A stretch of DNA of 64,000 nt, from positions 806,001 to 870,000 of the forward strand of contig NZ_QEQL01000001.1 of assembly GCF_003097135.1 (NCBI RefSeq), in the 5' to 3' direction. This stretch comes from Pseudomonas sp. URIL14HWK12:I12 (lineage in GTDB: Bacteria > Pseudomonadota > Gammaproteobacteria > Pseudomonadales > Pseudomonadaceae). Positions 37,968 through 50,003 of this stretch are shown here, one piece after another. Position 1 is the stretch's first letter. Each line of letters begins with the position of its first letter. Under the pieces are notes generated by a model that did not search any database, was not told the origin of the DNA, and saw only the letters and a program-made list of their open reading frames with translations. A program made the position numbers and the translations under genes.

Positions 37968-39077
37968 ATGCCATTCGACCCTATAGAGGAAATCATCGAA
38001 GACTTTCGCCAAGGCAGGATGGTCTTGATGGTCGATGACGAAGACCGCGAGAACGAAGGTGACCTGCTGCTGGCGGCAGACCACTGCGATGCGGCCGCAA
38101 TCAACTTCATGGCTCGCGAAGCGCGCGGCCTGATTTGCCTTACCCTTACCGACGAGCACTGCATCCGCTTGGGGCTGGAGCAGATGGTGCCCACCAACGG
38201 TAGCGGCTTCTCCACCGCATTCACCGTTTCGATCGAGGCAGCCACTGGCGTGACCACCGGCATATCTGCCGCAGACCGCGCCCGTACCGTAGCCGCGGCC
38301 GTGGCGCCAGGCGCGCGGGCCGAAGACATCGTGCAGCCCGGGCACATCTTTCCCGTGCGCGCCCGCGAAGGTGGCGTGCTCACCCGCGCCGGCCACACCG
38401 AAGCAGGCTGCGACCTGGCCCGCCTGGCCGGGCTGACACCTGCATCGGTGATCGTTGAGGTCATGAACGAAGACGGCAGCATGGCGCGGCGGCCCGAGCT
38501 TGAAACCTTTGCTCGCCAACATGGACTGCGCATCGGCAGCATTGCCGACTTGATTCAGTATCGCCTGGCCAATGAGCACACCGTGGCACGAATTGGCGAA
38601 CGCGACCTGCCCACGGTACACGGTGAGTTCAGGCTGATCAGCTACGAAGACCGCCTAACAGGGGGCGTACACATGGCCATGGTGATGGGCCAGTTGCGCC
38701 ACGACCACCCCACCCTGGTGCGCGTTCATGTGATCGACCCGCTGCGCGACCTGGTGGGCGCCGAATACACAGGGCCGGCGAACTGGACGCTATGGGCTGC
38801 GCTGGAAAAAGTAGCAGCAGAAGGCCATGGCGTTGTTGTGGTGCTGGCAAACCACGAATCTTCCCAAGCGCTGCTCGAGCGCGTGCCCCAACTTACCCAA
38901 CCCCCGAAGCGTTTCACCCCAGGTGCTGTGCGCAGCTACTCGGAAGTGGGCACTGGCGCACAGATTTTGCAAGACCTGGGCGTCGGCAAGCTGCGCCACC
39001 TGGGCCCGCCTATCAAATACACAGGCCTTGCCGGCTATGACCTGGAGGTCGTGGAGAGCATTCCTTTCGCCAGTTGA
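37968..39077 (+). CDS. RibBX-like: DHBP synthase with degenerate GTP cyclohydrolase II domain
   Basis: A 369-residue protein. The N-terminal DHBP synthase (about 1-200) looks intact, with MVDDEDRENEGDLLLAADHC and RAGHTEAGCDLARLAGL, and makes the four-carbon unit of riboflavin from ribulose-5-phosphate. The C-terminal half (about 205-369) aligns with GTP cyclohydrolase II but lacks the zinc Cys set (ECLTGD and CDCG are replaced by VIDPLRDLVGAE), so that activity is probably lost, as in RibBX proteins. It lies under palindrome B and just before an ABC operon, suggesting an extra flavin supply induced with a catabolic route rather than the housekeeping copy. Confidence 0.88.
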   Translation: MPFDPIEEIIEDFRQGRMVLMVDDEDRENEGDLLLAADHCDAAAINFMAREARGLICLTLTDEHCIRLGLEQMVPTNGSGFSTAFTVSIEAATGVTTGISAADRARTVAAAVAPGARAEDIVQPGHIFPVRAREGGVLTRAGHTEAGCDLARLAGLTPASVIVEVMNEDGSMARRPELETFARQHGLRIGSIADLIQYRLANEHTVARIGERDLPTVHGEFRLISYEDRLTGGVHMAMVMGQLRHDHPTLVRVHVIDPLRDLVGAEYTGPANWTLWAALEKVAAEGHGVVVVLANHESSQALLERVPQLTQPPKRFTPGAVRSYSEVGTGAQILQDLGVGKLRHLGPPIKYTGLAGYDLEVVESIPFAS

Positions 39078-39094
39078 GGGCTTGCACAAAGTTT

Positions 39095-39117
39095 GGAATA
39101 CCATAATATGACATTCC
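39095..39117. promoter_or_regulatory. Palindromic operator, copy C
   Basis: GGAATACCATAATATG (39095-39110) matches the reverse-strand form of copy B at 13 of 16 bases and is extended into a longer imperfect palindrome by GGAAT/ATTCC ends (39095-39099, 39113-39117). It lies 145 bases upstream of the substrate-binding gene and 17 bases after ribBX. Confidence 0.6.
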
Positions 39118-39261
39118 AGACTGTGGACGATCAGGGCGCTGCCAGGAACGCACCAACAATAGCGCCCGATCCAGTCGATACTTGAGTCCCTTGGACCAAC
39201 TGCTCCCGAAAGAACGCGGGCGCGCAGCCCGCATAAACACAACAAAGCGAGGGCGTACAAC

Positions 39262-40290
39262 ATGGTGTTCAACAAGTGGGCGATGTCCGCCCTGGCAGCC
39301 GGCGTGCTGGCGATGGGCGTGGGCGCGGCGCAAGCGGCTGACCAATCCCTGAATTTCGTAAGTTGGGGCGGGACCACTCAGGACGCGCAAAAAGACGCCT
39401 GGGCTACGCCTTTCACCAAAGCCACCGGCATCAAGGTGGTTCAGGATGGCCCAACCGACTATGGCAAGCTCAAGGCCATGGTCGAAAGCGGCAACGTGCA
39501 GTGGGATGTGGTCGACGTAGAAGCTGATTTCGCACTGCGCGCGGCCAGCGAAGGCCTGCTCGAGCCGCTTGACTTCAACACCATCGACCGTAGCAAGATC
39601 GACCCTCGCTTCGTTTCAGACCACGCTGTCGGTTCCTTCTACTTCTCCTTCGTGCTGGGCTACAACGAGTCCAAGCTAGGCGCTAGCAAACCGGAAGATT
39701 GGAGCGCCCTGTTCGACACCGCCAAGTACCCCGGCAAACGTGCACTGTACAAATGGGCAAGCCCGGGCGTGCTCGAGCTCGCGCTGCTCGCCGACGGTGT
39801 GCCGAAAGACAAGCTCTATCCATTGGACCTGGACCGCGCCTTCAAAAAGCTCGACACCATCAAGAAAGACATCGTTTGGTGGGGCGGCGGCGCACAGTCC
39901 CAGCAGTTACTGGCTTCCGGCGAAGCGAGCCTGGGCCAATTCTGGAATGGCCGCCTGTTCGCGCTGCAGCAGGACGGTGCGCCGGTAGGCGTGAGCTGGA
40001 AGCAAAACCTGATCATGGCCGACTTCCTCGTGGTGCCCAAAGGGGCCAAGAACAAAGACGCCGCCATGAAATTCCTCGCGACCGCCAGCGGTGCCAAGGG
40101 CCAGGCTGACTTTGCAAACGCCACGGCATATGCCCCGGTCAACGTCGACAGTACCGCGCGCCTGGATTCGACCCTGGCCAAAAGCCAGCCTTCTGCATAC
40201 AAAGACGAGCAGATCACTCTGGACTACGCGTATTGGGCCAAGAACGGCCCTGAGATCGCGGCACGGTGGAACGAATGGCTGGTGAAGTGA
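39262..40290 (+). CDS. ABC transporter periplasmic binding protein, polyamine type
   Basis: A 342-residue PotD/PotF-type binding protein. The signal peptide is at about 1-26 (GVGAAQAADQ), then LNFVSWGGTTQDAQKDAWAT, NVQWDVVDVEADFALRAASE and QLLASGEASLGQFWNGRLFA. It would capture a cationic or related small molecule for the permeases that follow. Copy C of the palindrome lies upstream. The substrate is not certain: the family also covers opines, aminobutyrate and other amines. Confidence 0.9.
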   Translation: MVFNKWAMSALAAGVLAMGVGAAQAADQSLNFVSWGGTTQDAQKDAWATPFTKATGIKVVQDGPTDYGKLKAMVESGNVQWDVVDVEADFALRAASEGLLEPLDFNTIDRSKIDPRFVSDHAVGSFYFSFVLGYNESKLGASKPEDWSALFDTAKYPGKRALYKWASPGVLELALLADGVPKDKLYPLDLDRAFKKLDTIKKDIVWWGGGAQSQQLLASGEASLGQFWNGRLFALQQDGAPVGVSWKQNLIMADFLVVPKGAKNKDAAMKFLATASGAKGQADFANATAYAPVNVDSTARLDSTLAKSQPSAYKDEQITLDYAYWAKNGPEIAARWNEWLVK

Positions 40291-41195
40291 AAGTGCAATC
40301 GCGCGCTCACGCACTGACCTCGGGGAGCGCCTCTGGCGCTGCCCTTGGGCAGAGCCATGCTCGCAGCCCTTGGCGTGGTGCTCGAATCCTGGTGCCGGCG
40401 CTGTTGTTTCTTGGCCTGTTCTTCTTCGCCCCGTTGATCGGCCTGCTGTTGCGCGGGGTCCTCGAACCAACCCCGGGGCTGCACAACTACGCCGAGCTGT
40501 TCGCCAACTCGGCTTACGCCCGCGTGCTGTTCAACACCTTCTCTGTGGCTGCCTTGGTGACGCTGTTCAGTGTGCTGCTGGGGTTCCCACTGGCCTGGGC
40601 AATCACCCTGGTGCCGCGCGGTTGGGGTCGCTGGCTGCTGAACATCGTGCTGCTGTCGATGTGGACCAGCTTGTTGGCGCGCAGCTACGCCTGGCTGGTG
40701 CTGCTGCAGGCGTCCGGGGTGGTGAACAAGGCACTGATGGGGTTGGGCATCATCAGCCAGCCGCTGGAACTGGTGCACAACCTCACCGGCGTGACCATCG
40801 GCATGACCTACATCATGATCCCCTTCATCGTGCTGCCCCTGCAGGCCACGATGCAGGCGATCGACCCGATGGTGCTGCAGGCCGGTGCCGTGTGCGGTGC
40901 CAACCCCTGGACCAACTTCTGGCGAGTGTTCATCCCGCTGTGCCGGCCAGGGTTGTTCTCCGGAGCCTTGATGGTGTTCGTAATGGCCTTGGGTTACTAC
41001 ATCACCCCTGCCTTGCTCGGTGGTGCGCAAAACATGATGTTGCCTGAATTCATCGTGCAGCAGGTGCAGTCATTCCTCAACTGGGGCCTGGCGAGCGCCG
41101 CCGCCGCCCTGTTGATCCTGATTACCCTGGTGCTGTTCTACTGCTACCTGAAGCTGCAACCGGAATCGCCGGTCGGCTCGACCCACGGGAGGTGA
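40275..41195 (+). CDS. ABC transporter permease, PotB/PotH type
   Basis: A 306-residue inner-membrane permease with about six helices and the coupling motif region MQAIDPMVLQAGAVCGANPW (EAA-type loop) near 200-220. It pairs with the next permease. The start at ATG 40275 overlaps the binding-protein gene by 16 bases; a GTG at 40287 (GTGA overlap with the stop) is also possible. Confidence 0.9.
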   Translation: MAGEVKVQSRAHALTSGSASGAALGQSHARSPWRGARILVPALLFLGLFFFAPLIGLLLRGVLEPTPGLHNYAELFANSAYARVLFNTFSVAALVTLFSVLLGFPLAWAITLVPRGWGRWLLNIVLLSMWTSLLARSYAWLVLLQASGVVNKALMGLGIISQPLELVHNLTGVTIGMTYIMIPFIVLPLQATMQAIDPMVLQAGAVCGANPWTNFWRVFIPLCRPGLFSGALMVFVMALGYYITPALLGGAQNMMLPEFIVQQVQSFLNWGLASAAAALLILITLVLFYCYLKLQPESPVGSTHGR

Positions 41196-41198
41196 CCC

Positions 41199-42020
41199 AT
41201 GCTGTTGACCCCCAATGCATTGGGCCCGAAGTTGCGCCTGGGCCTGTACGGCTCCACCGCGATCATTGCGTTGTTCCTGCTGCTGCCGATCGTCTTCATC
41301 GTGCTGCTGTCGTTCGGTTCTTCGCAGTGGCTGGTGTTTCCTCCACCAGGCTGGACGCTGAAATGGTACGGGCAGTTCTTCGCCAACCCCGATTGGATGG
41401 ACGCGGCGGTCTCGAGCCTGAAGGTAGCCGTGCTGACCACGGTGTTCGCCGTGGCCCTGGGCCTGCCCACTGCGTTTGCTTTGGTGCGCGGGCAGTTTCC
41501 AGGCCGCGACCTGCTCTACGGGCTGTTCACCCTGCCGATGATCGTGCCGCTGGTGATCATCGCGGTGGCGGTGTACGCGCTGTTCCTGAAGCTGGGCCTG
41601 ACCGGCACGCTGTTCGCCTTCGTCGTGAGCCACGTAATCGTCGCCCTACCCTTCACGGTGATCTCGATCATCAATTCGCTCAAGCTGTTCGATCGCTCCA
41701 TCGAGGACGCGGCAGTCATCTGCGGCTGCTCGCGCTGGCAGGCGGTACTGAAAGTGACCTTTCCCGCCATTCGACCAGGCATGGTGGCCGGCGCGCTGTT
41801 TGCCTTTCTGATCTCCTGGGATGAGGTAGTGCTGAGCGTGATGATGGCGAGCCCGAGCCTGCAAACCCTGCCTGTGAAAATGTGGACGACCTTGCGCCAG
41901 GACCTGACCCCCGTGATCGCCGTCGCATCGACGCTGCTGATCGGCTTGTCGGTGCTGGTGATGCTGATTGCCGCCGGCTTGCGCCGTCGCTCCGAAGCTC
42001 GACTTCAGGAAATGCCATGA
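41199..42020 (+). CDS. ABC transporter permease, PotC/PotI type
   Basis: A 273-residue permease with about six helices, starting MLLTPNALGPKLRLGLYGST, and the coupling loop SIEDAAVICGCSRWQAVLKV near 165-185. GGGAGG precedes the ATG three bases after the previous stop. It forms a heterodimeric channel with the preceding permease. Confidence 0.92.
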   Translation: MLLTPNALGPKLRLGLYGSTAIIALFLLLPIVFIVLLSFGSSQWLVFPPPGWTLKWYGQFFANPDWMDAAVSSLKVAVLTTVFAVALGLPTAFALVRGQFPGRDLLYGLFTLPMIVPLVIIAVAVYALFLKLGLTGTLFAFVVSHVIVALPFTVISIINSLKLFDRSIEDAAVICGCSRWQAVLKVTFPAIRPGMVAGALFAFLISWDEVVLSVMMASPSLQTLPVKMWTTLRQDLTPVIAVASTLLIGLSVLVMLIAAGLRRRSEARLQEMP

Positions 42021-43123
42021 ACGCTATCTTCCAAGATTCCTCGCGCCAGCCCCTGGTGAGCCTGCGCAACCTGAACAAGCACTACGGTAATTTCGTGGCC
42101 GTGGACAACCTGTCGCTGGACATCCAGGAAGGCGAGTTTCTGACCTTCCTCGGCTCCAGCGGCTCGGGCAAGAGCACGACGCTGTCGATGCTTGCGGGCT
42201 TCGAAACGCCCAGCTCCGGGGCCATCGAAGTTGCCGGTAAAGACCTGGTCAACGTGCCGCCGCACAAACGTGGCATCGGCATGGTGTTCCAGCGCTACTC
42301 CCTGTTCCCGCACCTCTCGGTGCGTGACAACATTGCCTTTCCGCTTGCGATCCGCAAGCTCGATGCCGCCGAACGCGAACGCAAGGTGGACGCCATGCTC
42401 CGCCTCGTGCAGCTGGAGGCTTTTGCCAGCCGCCGGCCTTCCCAGCTTTCCGGTGGCCAGCAGCAACGGGTCGCGATTGCCCGAGCGCTGGTCTATGAGC
42501 CACGTATCTTGTTGATGGACGAACCACTGGGCGCGCTGGATAAAAAACTGCGCGAAGACCTGCAGGATGAACTGCGCCAGCTGCATCGCCGGCTGGGGCT
42601 GACCATCGTTTACGTGACCCACGACCAGGAAGAAGCGATGCGGCTGTCGCAGCGCATCGCTATCTTCAGCCATGGCAAAGTCGTAGGCCTGGGTACTGGC
42701 GTTTCGCTCTATCAGGACCCGCCCAACGCTTTCGTTGCCTCCTTCCTCGGCAACTCCAACTTCCTTGATGTGGTGGCCAGTGGGCAAGGGGCAGCCAGTT
42801 TCGAGGGCCAAGGCCTGGCCATTCGCCTGAGTAGCGAACACCGAGCTGGCCAAGCCCTGCGCCTGATGGTGCGGCCGGAGAAAGCGCTCGCGCTGAGCCA
42901 GGCTGATGCTGCCATCAACCCGCTGCCGGCCGGTTGGAATGAAGTGAGTGCTACGGTCAGCGAACTGCTTTTCCTGGGCGAAAGCCAGACCTGCTCGGTG
43001 GCCACTGCAGGCGGTACGCAGTTGACCGTGCGCGCCCTCTCGGCCACCGGGCTGCCCTTCAAACCCGGGGATGGCGTCAAAGTGCGCTGGGCCGCCGCAG
43101 ACGCTTGCGTATACAGCGCCTGA
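42017..43123 (+). CDS. ABC transporter ATP-binding protein, PotA type
   Basis: A 368-residue ATPase with Walker A SSGSGKST, Q-loop in GMVFQRYSLFPHLSV, signature LSGGQQQRVAIARAL, Walker B LLMDEPLGALD, switch His in VYVTHDQEEA, and a C-terminal TOBE regulatory domain (about 280-368). It powers uptake through the two permeases. The ATG overlaps the previous stop (ATGA). A strong inverted repeat follows at 43145-43179. Confidence 0.94.
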   Translation: MNAIFQDSSRQPLVSLRNLNKHYGNFVAVDNLSLDIQEGEFLTFLGSSGSGKSTTLSMLAGFETPSSGAIEVAGKDLVNVPPHKRGIGMVFQRYSLFPHLSVRDNIAFPLAIRKLDAAERERKVDAMLRLVQLEAFASRRPSQLSGGQQQRVAIARALVYEPRILLMDEPLGALDKKLREDLQDELRQLHRRLGLTIVYVTHDQEEAMRLSQRIAIFSHGKVVGLGTGVSLYQDPPNAFVASFLGNSNFLDVVASGQGAASFEGQGLAIRLSSEHRAGQALRLMVRPEKALALSQADAAINPLPAGWNEVSATVSELLFLGESQTCSVATAGGTQLTVRALSATGLPFKPGDGVKVRWAAADACVYSA

Positions 43124-43144
43124 CGCCGCCTCGCCGTTAGGCTA

Positions 43145-43179
43145 CAGTGCGCCACATTCCTACCCTGTGTGGCGCACTG
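43145..43179 (+). terminator. Very strong 12-bp hairpin after the ABC operon, just before the ArsB-like gene
   Basis: CAGTGCGCCACA (43145-43156) pairs perfectly with TGTGGCGCACTG (43168-43179), followed by only CTTTG and then the ATG at 43185. It may end the ABC operon or act on translation of the next gene; there is no long T run and no visible ribosome site for the next gene. Confidence 0.5.
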
Positions 43180-43184
43180 CTTTG

Positions 43185-44429
43185 ATGCCGAACCCTGCCC
43201 TGTTGACCCTGATCATTTCCCTGGCCAGCACCCTGCTCTTGCTGATGCGCCCCTGGCGCCTGCCCGAATTCATCTGGCCCGCTGCTGCGGCGCTGATCCT
43301 GCTGATTGCTGGCTTGCTGCCTTGGCAAGCCGCCTGGCACGCCGTGGGCGAAGGCCTGGACGTTTACCTTTTCTTGATCGGCATGATGCTGCTGGCGGAA
43401 GTCGCTCGCGAACAAGGCCTGTTCGACTGGCTAGCCACACTTGCGTTGCGCCAGGCCGGCGGCAGCGGCACACGGCTGTTCGATCTGCTCTATGTGGTGG
43501 CCGTGGTGGTCACAGTGTTTCTGTCCAACGACGCCACGGCAGTGGTGATGACCCCGGCGGTGTATGCCGCCGCGCGGCAGGCCGACGTCGAGCCGCTGCC
43601 CTATCTACTGATCTGCGCATTCGTGGCAAACGCCGCGAGTTTCGTCCTGCCGATATCCAACCCGGCGAACCTGGTGATCTTTGGCCATACCATGCCGCCG
43701 CTTACCAGTTGGCTGGCCCGCTTCGGCCTACCGTCGCTGGCGGCCATTGGCCTGACCTGGGCGGTGTTGCGGTTGATCCAGCGCAAGCATCTGCGCGCCC
43801 CGGTAGCGCCAGCACCGGCACAGCCCCCCTTGGCAGCACCTGCGAAGGTAGCGGCATGGGGCCTGAGCCTCACGGCCGTTGGCCTGGTGATCGTTTCACT
43901 GCAAGGCTGGGCGCTGGGCCTGCCCACCCTGCTCGCCGGGGCCGGTACTGCCATGGTGGTCGCTCTCGTGCAGCGACGCGCGCCGTGGGCAGAGCTGCGC
44001 GCAGTGAGTTGGAGCGTGCTGCCGCTGGTGGCCGCACTGTTCGTGCTGGTAGAGGCAGTACAGCGCGGCGGTTGGCTGGGCCTGCTCGCCCAGCAACTTC
44101 ACGGTGTTGCTCAGCAGCACCCGGAGTGGGCGCCCTGGGTCGCCGGCGTCGGCGCAGCGCTGGCGAGTAACCTTGCCAACAACTTGCCCGTGGGGTTGGC
44201 GGCGGGTGCCTTGCCAAACCTTGCACCGCTGCCGGAAACCACCGTCGCTGGGCTGGCGATCGGCGTGGATCTGGGGCCGAACCTTTCGATCACCGGCTCG
44301 CTCGCCACACTGCTGTGGCTGTCGGCCCTACGCCGTGAAGGGCTGCACATGGGCGCCTGGCGCTTTCTCGGGATTGGCGCGTTAGTGATGCCGCCAGCAC
44401 TGCTCGCGGCGCTCTGGATGGTGCGGTAG
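43185..44429 (+). CDS. ArsB/SLC13-type inner membrane transporter
   Basis: A 414-residue membrane protein of the arsenite-pump/anion-transporter superfamily: about 10-12 helices, VVVTVFLSNDATAVVMTPAV at about 108-128, FVLPISNPANLVIFG and the repeat ASNLANNLPVGLAAGAL in the second half, the two inverted SND/SNxxNNLP motifs of the family. It could export arsenite or carry another anion; no arsR or arsC is near, so arsenic resistance is not proven. The ATG lies six bases after a 12-bp hairpin and lacks a clear ribosome site. Confidence 0.87.
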   Translation: MPNPALLTLIISLASTLLLLMRPWRLPEFIWPAAAALILLIAGLLPWQAAWHAVGEGLDVYLFLIGMMLLAEVAREQGLFDWLATLALRQAGGSGTRLFDLLYVVAVVVTVFLSNDATAVVMTPAVYAAARQADVEPLPYLLICAFVANAASFVLPISNPANLVIFGHTMPPLTSWLARFGLPSLAAIGLTWAVLRLIQRKHLRAPVAPAPAQPPLAAPAKVAAWGLSLTAVGLVIVSLQGWALGLPTLLAGAGTAMVVALVQRRAPWAELRAVSWSVLPLVAALFVLVEAVQRGGWLGLLAQQLHGVAQQHPEWAPWVAGVGAALASNLANNLPVGLAAGALPNLAPLPETTVAGLAIGVDLGPNLSITGSLATLLWLSALRREGLHMGAWRFLGIGALVMPPALLAALWMVR

Positions 44430-44496
44430 CTAATTAGCACATGCGATGGCGAGTGGCACGCCATGCTCTGGGCCTCTGTCCAAGGAGGTACCCGAT

Positions 44497-46521
44497 ATGC
44501 CTACCGCCCCCATCGCTGCAGTGGCCCCCGGCAACGATCCCTACGCCTGGCTGCGCCACGACCAGGACGCCGCCAAAGCGTACCTGGCCGAAGAAAATGC
44601 TTTTTACCAGGCCACCCTGGCCAGCACCGAGGCCTTGCAGGAGCAACTGCTGCGGGAGTTCGAACAACGCCAGCCGGCTCACGCTCAACCCGATCTGGGC
44701 CTGGTGGTTGGCCCATGGATCTATTACCAGCAACAGAACACCGACGAACCCTATCCCAAGCACTATCGCCGGCCCTCGACTGCCCCGCAGGCCACCGGGC
44801 AATTGCTGCTGGACGTCAATACACTCGCAGAGGGCGACCACGTCGATGTTCGGCAGGTACAGGCAAGCCCCGATCATCGTTATCTGGCTTACAGCCTCGC
44901 CAGCGACGGTAGCCAGCGCTATCGCATCCATATCAAAGACCTGAGCACCGGCCATTCCAGCGTCTTACCCGGCCCCGACAGCCTTGGCCTGTTCGCTTGG
45001 GGCGGCGACAGCCAGAGCATTCTCTACATCACGCTGGCCAACGACGGCTGGCGCCCGGCAGCCTTTTACCGTTTCACCCTAGGTGATGAGCAGCCAGTGA
45101 AGGTGCTCGACGAACACGACCAGGCCTATCTGGCCTGCGGTTGCCAGCGCAGCGCGTCCGGTAGCTACCTGATCATGGGCATCGAGAGCCCTTCCAGCAG
45201 CGAGGCCTGGGTCATCGATGCGTATGATCTGCAGGCGCCCCCTGTGAGAGTCCGGCCGCGAGCCGAAAACGCTCGCTACTACGTGGACCACGGTTGCCTG
45301 AACGGCGCGCCCTGCTGGTTCATGCGAGATCACGCTAGCGCTTTGGACGGCGAGGTGCGCTATCAATGGAGCTCTCCAGGCTGCCCGCCAGACCCGGCTC
45401 AGTGGAGCACACTGATTGCCGCTCGGCCCGGCGTGGTGCTCACCGAGCTCTACCCCAAACGCACCGCTCTCGTATTGAGCTTGCGCGAACAGGGCCTGAC
45501 ACAACTTGAAGTCCACAGATTCGAGCAGGCGCCCTGCCGCGTTACTCAAGCGCACGCCAGCTACAAGTTGCAGGTAACCGACACCCTTGACTTCGAGCAG
45601 CCCCGCCTGCGCATGACCTTGGAAAGCTTCACACTCGCTGAACAAACCTGGGAACTGGACCTGGATACGTTGCAGTGCCAACTGCTCCAGCAGGTGGCCA
45701 TCGGGGGCAGTTTCGACAGCGGGCACTACCGCATTCAGCGGCTCTGGGCCGTCGCAAGTGATGGCACCGAGGTCCCCATCAGCCTGGCCTACCGCGTCGA
45801 TGCTCAATTCCCGGCGCCCACGCTACTTTCCGGCTATGGTGCCTACAACATCAGCGAGGACCCCAGCTTTCAGATCCCCGAGCTGAGCCTGCTGGACCGC
45901 GGCTACGTACTGGCCATCGCCCATGTGCGCGGCGGCGGGATGCTCGGCCCGCACTGGCACCAGGCAGGGCGGCTTGGCAATAAGCCCAACACCTTCGCAG
46001 ACTTTATCGCCTGCGCCGAACACTTGATCGCCCAAGGCTTTACCGAGCCCGCCCGCTTGGCCATTCAGGGTAAAAGCGCCGGGGGCCTGCTGGTCGGGGC
46101 GGTGCTCAACCAGCGACCGGACCTGTTCGCCGCGGCCATCGCTCAGGTGCCTTTCGTGGACGTGCTCAACAGCATGCTCGACGATAGCCTGCCACTCACC
46201 ATTCCCGACTACGCCGAATGGGGTAATCCCCAAGAGCCGGATGCCCACACAGTGATCGCTTCCTACGCGCCCTATGAAAACGTTAGCGCCCAGGCCTATC
46301 CGGCGTTGATGGTCACCGCCGGTTTCAACGACCCGCTGGTGCCTTACTGGGAGCCTGCAAAATGGGTGGCCAAGTTGCGCGCGCTGAAGACGAACGACCG
46401 CTGGCTGGTGTTTCACACCGACATGGGGGGCGGCCATGCCGACAGCGCTGCGCAGGATAGCCAGCAACGGCTTGCAGCCCAACGGCTGGCGTTCCTGATG
46501 ACGCAGCTCGATCGGGCCTGA
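44497..46521 (+). CDS. S9 family serine peptidase, oligopeptidase B-like
   Basis: A 674-residue prolyl-oligopeptidase family enzyme: N-terminal seven-bladed propeller (about 70-390), then an alpha/beta hydrolase domain with nucleophile GKSAGGLLVGAVLNQRPDLF, Asp in VTAGFNDPLVPYWEPAKW and His in DMGGGHADSA. It cleaves short peptides, probably after basic residues, in the cytoplasm; no signal peptide. The motif is GKSAGG where GGSAGG or GRSAGG is more usual. AAGGAGG precedes the ATG; the frame is open to 44446. Confidence 0.9.
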   Translation: MPTAPIAAVAPGNDPYAWLRHDQDAAKAYLAEENAFYQATLASTEALQEQLLREFEQRQPAHAQPDLGLVVGPWIYYQQQNTDEPYPKHYRRPSTAPQATGQLLLDVNTLAEGDHVDVRQVQASPDHRYLAYSLASDGSQRYRIHIKDLSTGHSSVLPGPDSLGLFAWGGDSQSILYITLANDGWRPAAFYRFTLGDEQPVKVLDEHDQAYLACGCQRSASGSYLIMGIESPSSSEAWVIDAYDLQAPPVRVRPRAENARYYVDHGCLNGAPCWFMRDHASALDGEVRYQWSSPGCPPDPAQWSTLIAARPGVVLTELYPKRTALVLSLREQGLTQLEVHRFEQAPCRVTQAHASYKLQVTDTLDFEQPRLRMTLESFTLAEQTWELDLDTLQCQLLQQVAIGGSFDSGHYRIQRLWAVASDGTEVPISLAYRVDAQFPAPTLLSGYGAYNISEDPSFQIPELSLLDRGYVLAIAHVRGGGMLGPHWHQAGRLGNKPNTFADFIACAEHLIAQGFTEPARLAIQGKSAGGLLVGAVLNQRPDLFAAAIAQVPFVDVLNSMLDDSLPLTIPDYAEWGNPQEPDAHTVIASYAPYENVSAQAYPALMVTAGFNDPLVPYWEPAKWVAKLRALKTNDRWLVFHTDMGGGHADSAAQDSQQRLAAQRLAFLMTQLDRA

Positions 46522-46581
46522 ACCTTCACAAACTGCGGCTATGCTTGTGGGTGACGGGCCGTGCCGTCATGCCAAGGATAA

Positions 46582-48882
<2,301 letters not shown>

Positions 48883-48894
48883 GCGTTGGCTGCA

Positions 48895-48925
48895 GGCAAG
48901 CGCCCCCCCGGGGGGGCGCCTTGCC
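48895..48925. terminator. GC-rich hairpin between converging katG and mtnA
   Basis: GGCAAG-CGCCCCCC pairs with GGGGGGCG-CCTTGCC with one bulge. There is no T run, but its place between two converging stops fits a bidirectional terminator. Confidence 0.6.
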
Positions 48926-48926
48926 G

Positions 48927-50003
48927 TCAATGCAGGCGCTTGCGGCACATCAGTTGTTCCATCTTCGCGGCGTCCGGCCGCTCCACCACGCCCTTCTCGG
49001 TGACGATGGCATCGATCAAGTCTGCTGGCGTCACGTCGAAAACCGGGTTGAATGCGTGGACCTGGGCACCAACGCGCTGCCCGCCTACCTCCAATAGCTC
49101 ACCCCCTTCGCGCTCCTCGATCGGGATCAGCTCGCCGCTCTCCATGCTCATGTCGATGGTCGAGCTGGGCGCTACCACCATGAAGCGCACGCCGTGATGC
49201 ATCGCGTTGACCGCCAACTGGTAGGTCCCGATCTTATTGGCCACATCGCCATTGGCGGTGATGCGGTCGGCTCCGACGATCACCCAAGTGATCCCTTTGG
49301 TTTTCATGATATGCGCCGCTGCGCTGTCGGCATTGACACTGACCGGAATGCCCTCATTGGCCAGTTCCCAGGCCGTAAGCCGCGAGCCTTGCAGCCAGGG
49401 GCGCGTCTCGTCGGCGTAAACGTGCTCGACCATGCCTTCGAGAAACGCCCCGCGGATCACCCCCAGCGCCGTACCGAAGCCGCCTGTGGCCAGCGCGCCG
49501 GCATTGCAGTGGGTGAGCAAAGCCTGCTCGCTGCCTTGGTGCTTGCGAATGAGTTCGGTGCCCAACTGCGCCATGGTCAGGTTGGCTTCTCGGTCACTCT
49601 CGTGAATCATCCGGGCCTCGGCCTCCAGCACGCGAGCTGCATCATCGTGAGGCTGCAGCCGCTGCAGGCGTTCGCGCATGCGGTTGAGCGCCCAGAACAG
49701 GTTGACTGCGGTCGGGCGGGAGCCGGCCAGCAGAGCGATGTCGGCAGCGAGGGCCGCCGACCAGTCTCCGCCTTCGGCCAAGCGCTGGCGCGCACCCAGC
49801 ACCACCGCCCAGGCTGCAGCGATGCCGATGGCCGGTGCGCCGCGCACCACCATGCAGGTGATCGCCTGGGCCACCGCCGCTGCATTGTCGTAGCGCAACC
49901 ATTGCTCGGTCTGAGGCAATGCACGCTGGTCCAGCAGGTACAACGCCCCGTCACGCCAGTCGATGGCTTTTACCTTTTCCGCAGCCAACAAGCGCTCACG
50001 CAT
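48927..50003 (-). CDS. mtnA: Methylthioribose-1-phosphate isomerase
   Basis: A 358-residue enzyme of methionine salvage converting MTR-1-P to MTRu-1-P. Seen: [20 protein letters not shown], catalytic Cys in [19 protein letters not shown] and Asp in [20 protein letters not shown]. The start [10 protein letters not shown] is chosen because GGGAG lies seven bases upstream. It is divergent from mtaD, whose product starts the same route; the MTI phosphorylase at 33788-34522 links them. Confidence 0.96.
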   Translation of the reverse strand: MRERLLAAEKVKAIDWRDGALYLLDQRALPQTEQWLRYDNAAAVAQAITCMVVRGAPAIGIAAAWAVVLGARQRLAEGGDWSAALAADIALLAGSRPTAVNLFWALNRMRERLQRLQPHDDAARVLEAEARMIHESDREANLTMAQLGTELIRKHQGSEQALLTHCNAGALATGGFGTALGVIRGAFLEGMVEHVYADETRPWLQGSRLTAWELANEGIPVSVNADSAAAHIMKTKGITWVIVGADRITANGDVANKIGTYQLAVNAMHHGVRFMVVAPSSTIDMSMESGELIPIEEREGGELLEVGGQRVGAQVHAFNPVFDVTPADLIDAIVTEKGVVERPDAAKMEQLMCRKRLH

